Shown piece by piece: positions 5,384 through 5,844 of a DNA stretch of 5,844 nucleotides. Within the stretch, counting starts at the first letter, position 1. Each line of letters begins with the position of its first letter. The position numbers and the translations under genes were made by a program. The stretch comes from Bacteroidota bacterium (lineage in GTDB: Bacteria; Bacteroidota; Bacteroidia; UKL13-3), in the NCBI GenBank assembly GCA_947460565.1, contig CANHJJ010000134.1, positions 1 to 5,844 of the forward strand, written 5' to 3'. The notes below the pieces were generated by a model that worked only from the letters and a program-made list of their open reading frames with translations, ran no database searches and was not told the origin of the DNA.

Positions 5384-5844
5384 ATGAAAAACTATATATC
5401 CATACTTTTTATTTTATTCTTTTTGTCAAAATCAATTTTGGCGCAAGATGAAAACTACGTGGCTGATAATTATGTGGCACCACAAGGTTTGAATAATTGG
5501 TATGTTGAATTTGGTGGAGCAGGCCTTTTTTATTCAGTAAATTACGAGAAATACTTGTTCAGAAATAACAATGAAAACATTACTTGGTTGGGTAGGGTAG
5601 GTGCCGGTTTTAATCCCATTGAAGGTAAGTTTCTAAATAAGATATATTTAGAACAAGGAACCTTAATGTTTCCATTTGCAACAAGTGTTTTGTATGGAGC
5701 AAATAAAGAGAAATTAGAATTAGGCTTTGGTTATACATTGCTATCAAAAAGTAATGCAACTAACGAAATTTTACCAACGGGAATACTTGGTTTTAGGGTG
5801 ATGGAACGAAATGGAGTTTGTTTTAGAATTAGCTATACTCCTCA
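5384..5844 (+). CDS. Secreted, probable outer-membrane beta-barrel protein (3' partial)
   Basis: The frame is open from ATG at 5384 to the window edge: 153 complete codons and no stop. The N-terminus is a strong signal peptide: K2, hydrophobic ISILFILFFLSKSILA, and probable cleavage after A20 before Q21. The mature part has alternating aromatic and glycine-rich strands typical of outer-membrane barrels: WYVEFGGAGLFYSVNYEKYL (39-58), WLGRVGAGFNPI, FATSVLYGANKEKLELGFGYTL and ILGFRVMERNGVCFRISYTP. It resembles uncharacterised Bacteroidota outer-membrane proteins of moderate length, but no specific family can be named from the fragment. It starts 23 bp from the divergent UbiA-like gene. Whether more genes follow cannot be seen. 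Confidence 0.8.
   Translation, partial: MKNYISILFILFFLSKSILAQDENYVADNYVAPQGLNNWYVEFGGAGLFYSVNYEKYLFRNNNENITWLGRVGAGFNPIEGKFLNKIYLEQGTLMFPFATSVLYGANKEKLELGFGYTLLSKSNATNEILPTGILGFRVMERNGVCFRISYTP

Overview
The window looks like a core-genome segment of an AT-rich member of the Bacteroidota. Three things point there. The first is the protein families: a secreted CarboxypepD_reg-like protein with a C-terminal region I recognise only from that phylum, and an IF-3 of Bacteroidota type. The second is that Shine-Dalgarno sequences are almost absent and TTG starts are used. The third is several matches to the Bacteroidota -7 promoter element TAnnTTTG. I cannot place it more precisely from the sequence.

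Bases 1-1746 hold a translation operon on the + strand: the 3' end of thrS, then infC (TTG start 4 bases after the thrS stop), rpmI and rplT, closed by a strong intrinsic terminator. This is the widely conserved thrS-infC-rpmI-rplT order. The rpmI-rplT gap is long (176 bp). It contains a 60-bp array of nine AATT tetramers spaced exactly 7 bp apart, followed by a less AT-rich stretch with long-range complementarity just before rplT. That stretch is a candidate site for L20 autoregulation.

Bases 1862-3868 hold a divergent pair. On the - strand is a secreted protein with a carboxypeptidase-like regulatory domain. On the + strand, from a TTG start, is an RlmI-type 23S rRNA cytosine-C5 methyltransferase with an apparently intact catalytic domain.

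Bases 3998-5360 hold a convergent pair separated by an intrinsic terminator that serves the + strand gene. The first is a 157-aa unrecognised protein with an N-terminal hydrophobic segment, preceded by tandem -7 promoter matches and a 10-bp palindrome. The second, on the - strand, is a polytopic membrane protein that resembles a divergent UbiA-superfamily prenyltransferase. Only 23 bp from its start codon, and divergent from it, a secreted, probably outer-membrane beta-barrel protein begins at 5384 and runs off the window.

I found no CRISPR array, tRNA, rRNA, transposase, integrase or recognisable defence cassette. The window does not appear to hold a new multi-gene system. The most unusual non-coding signal is the heptad-phased AATT array. 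The least explained proteins are the 157-aa orphan and the UbiA-like protein.
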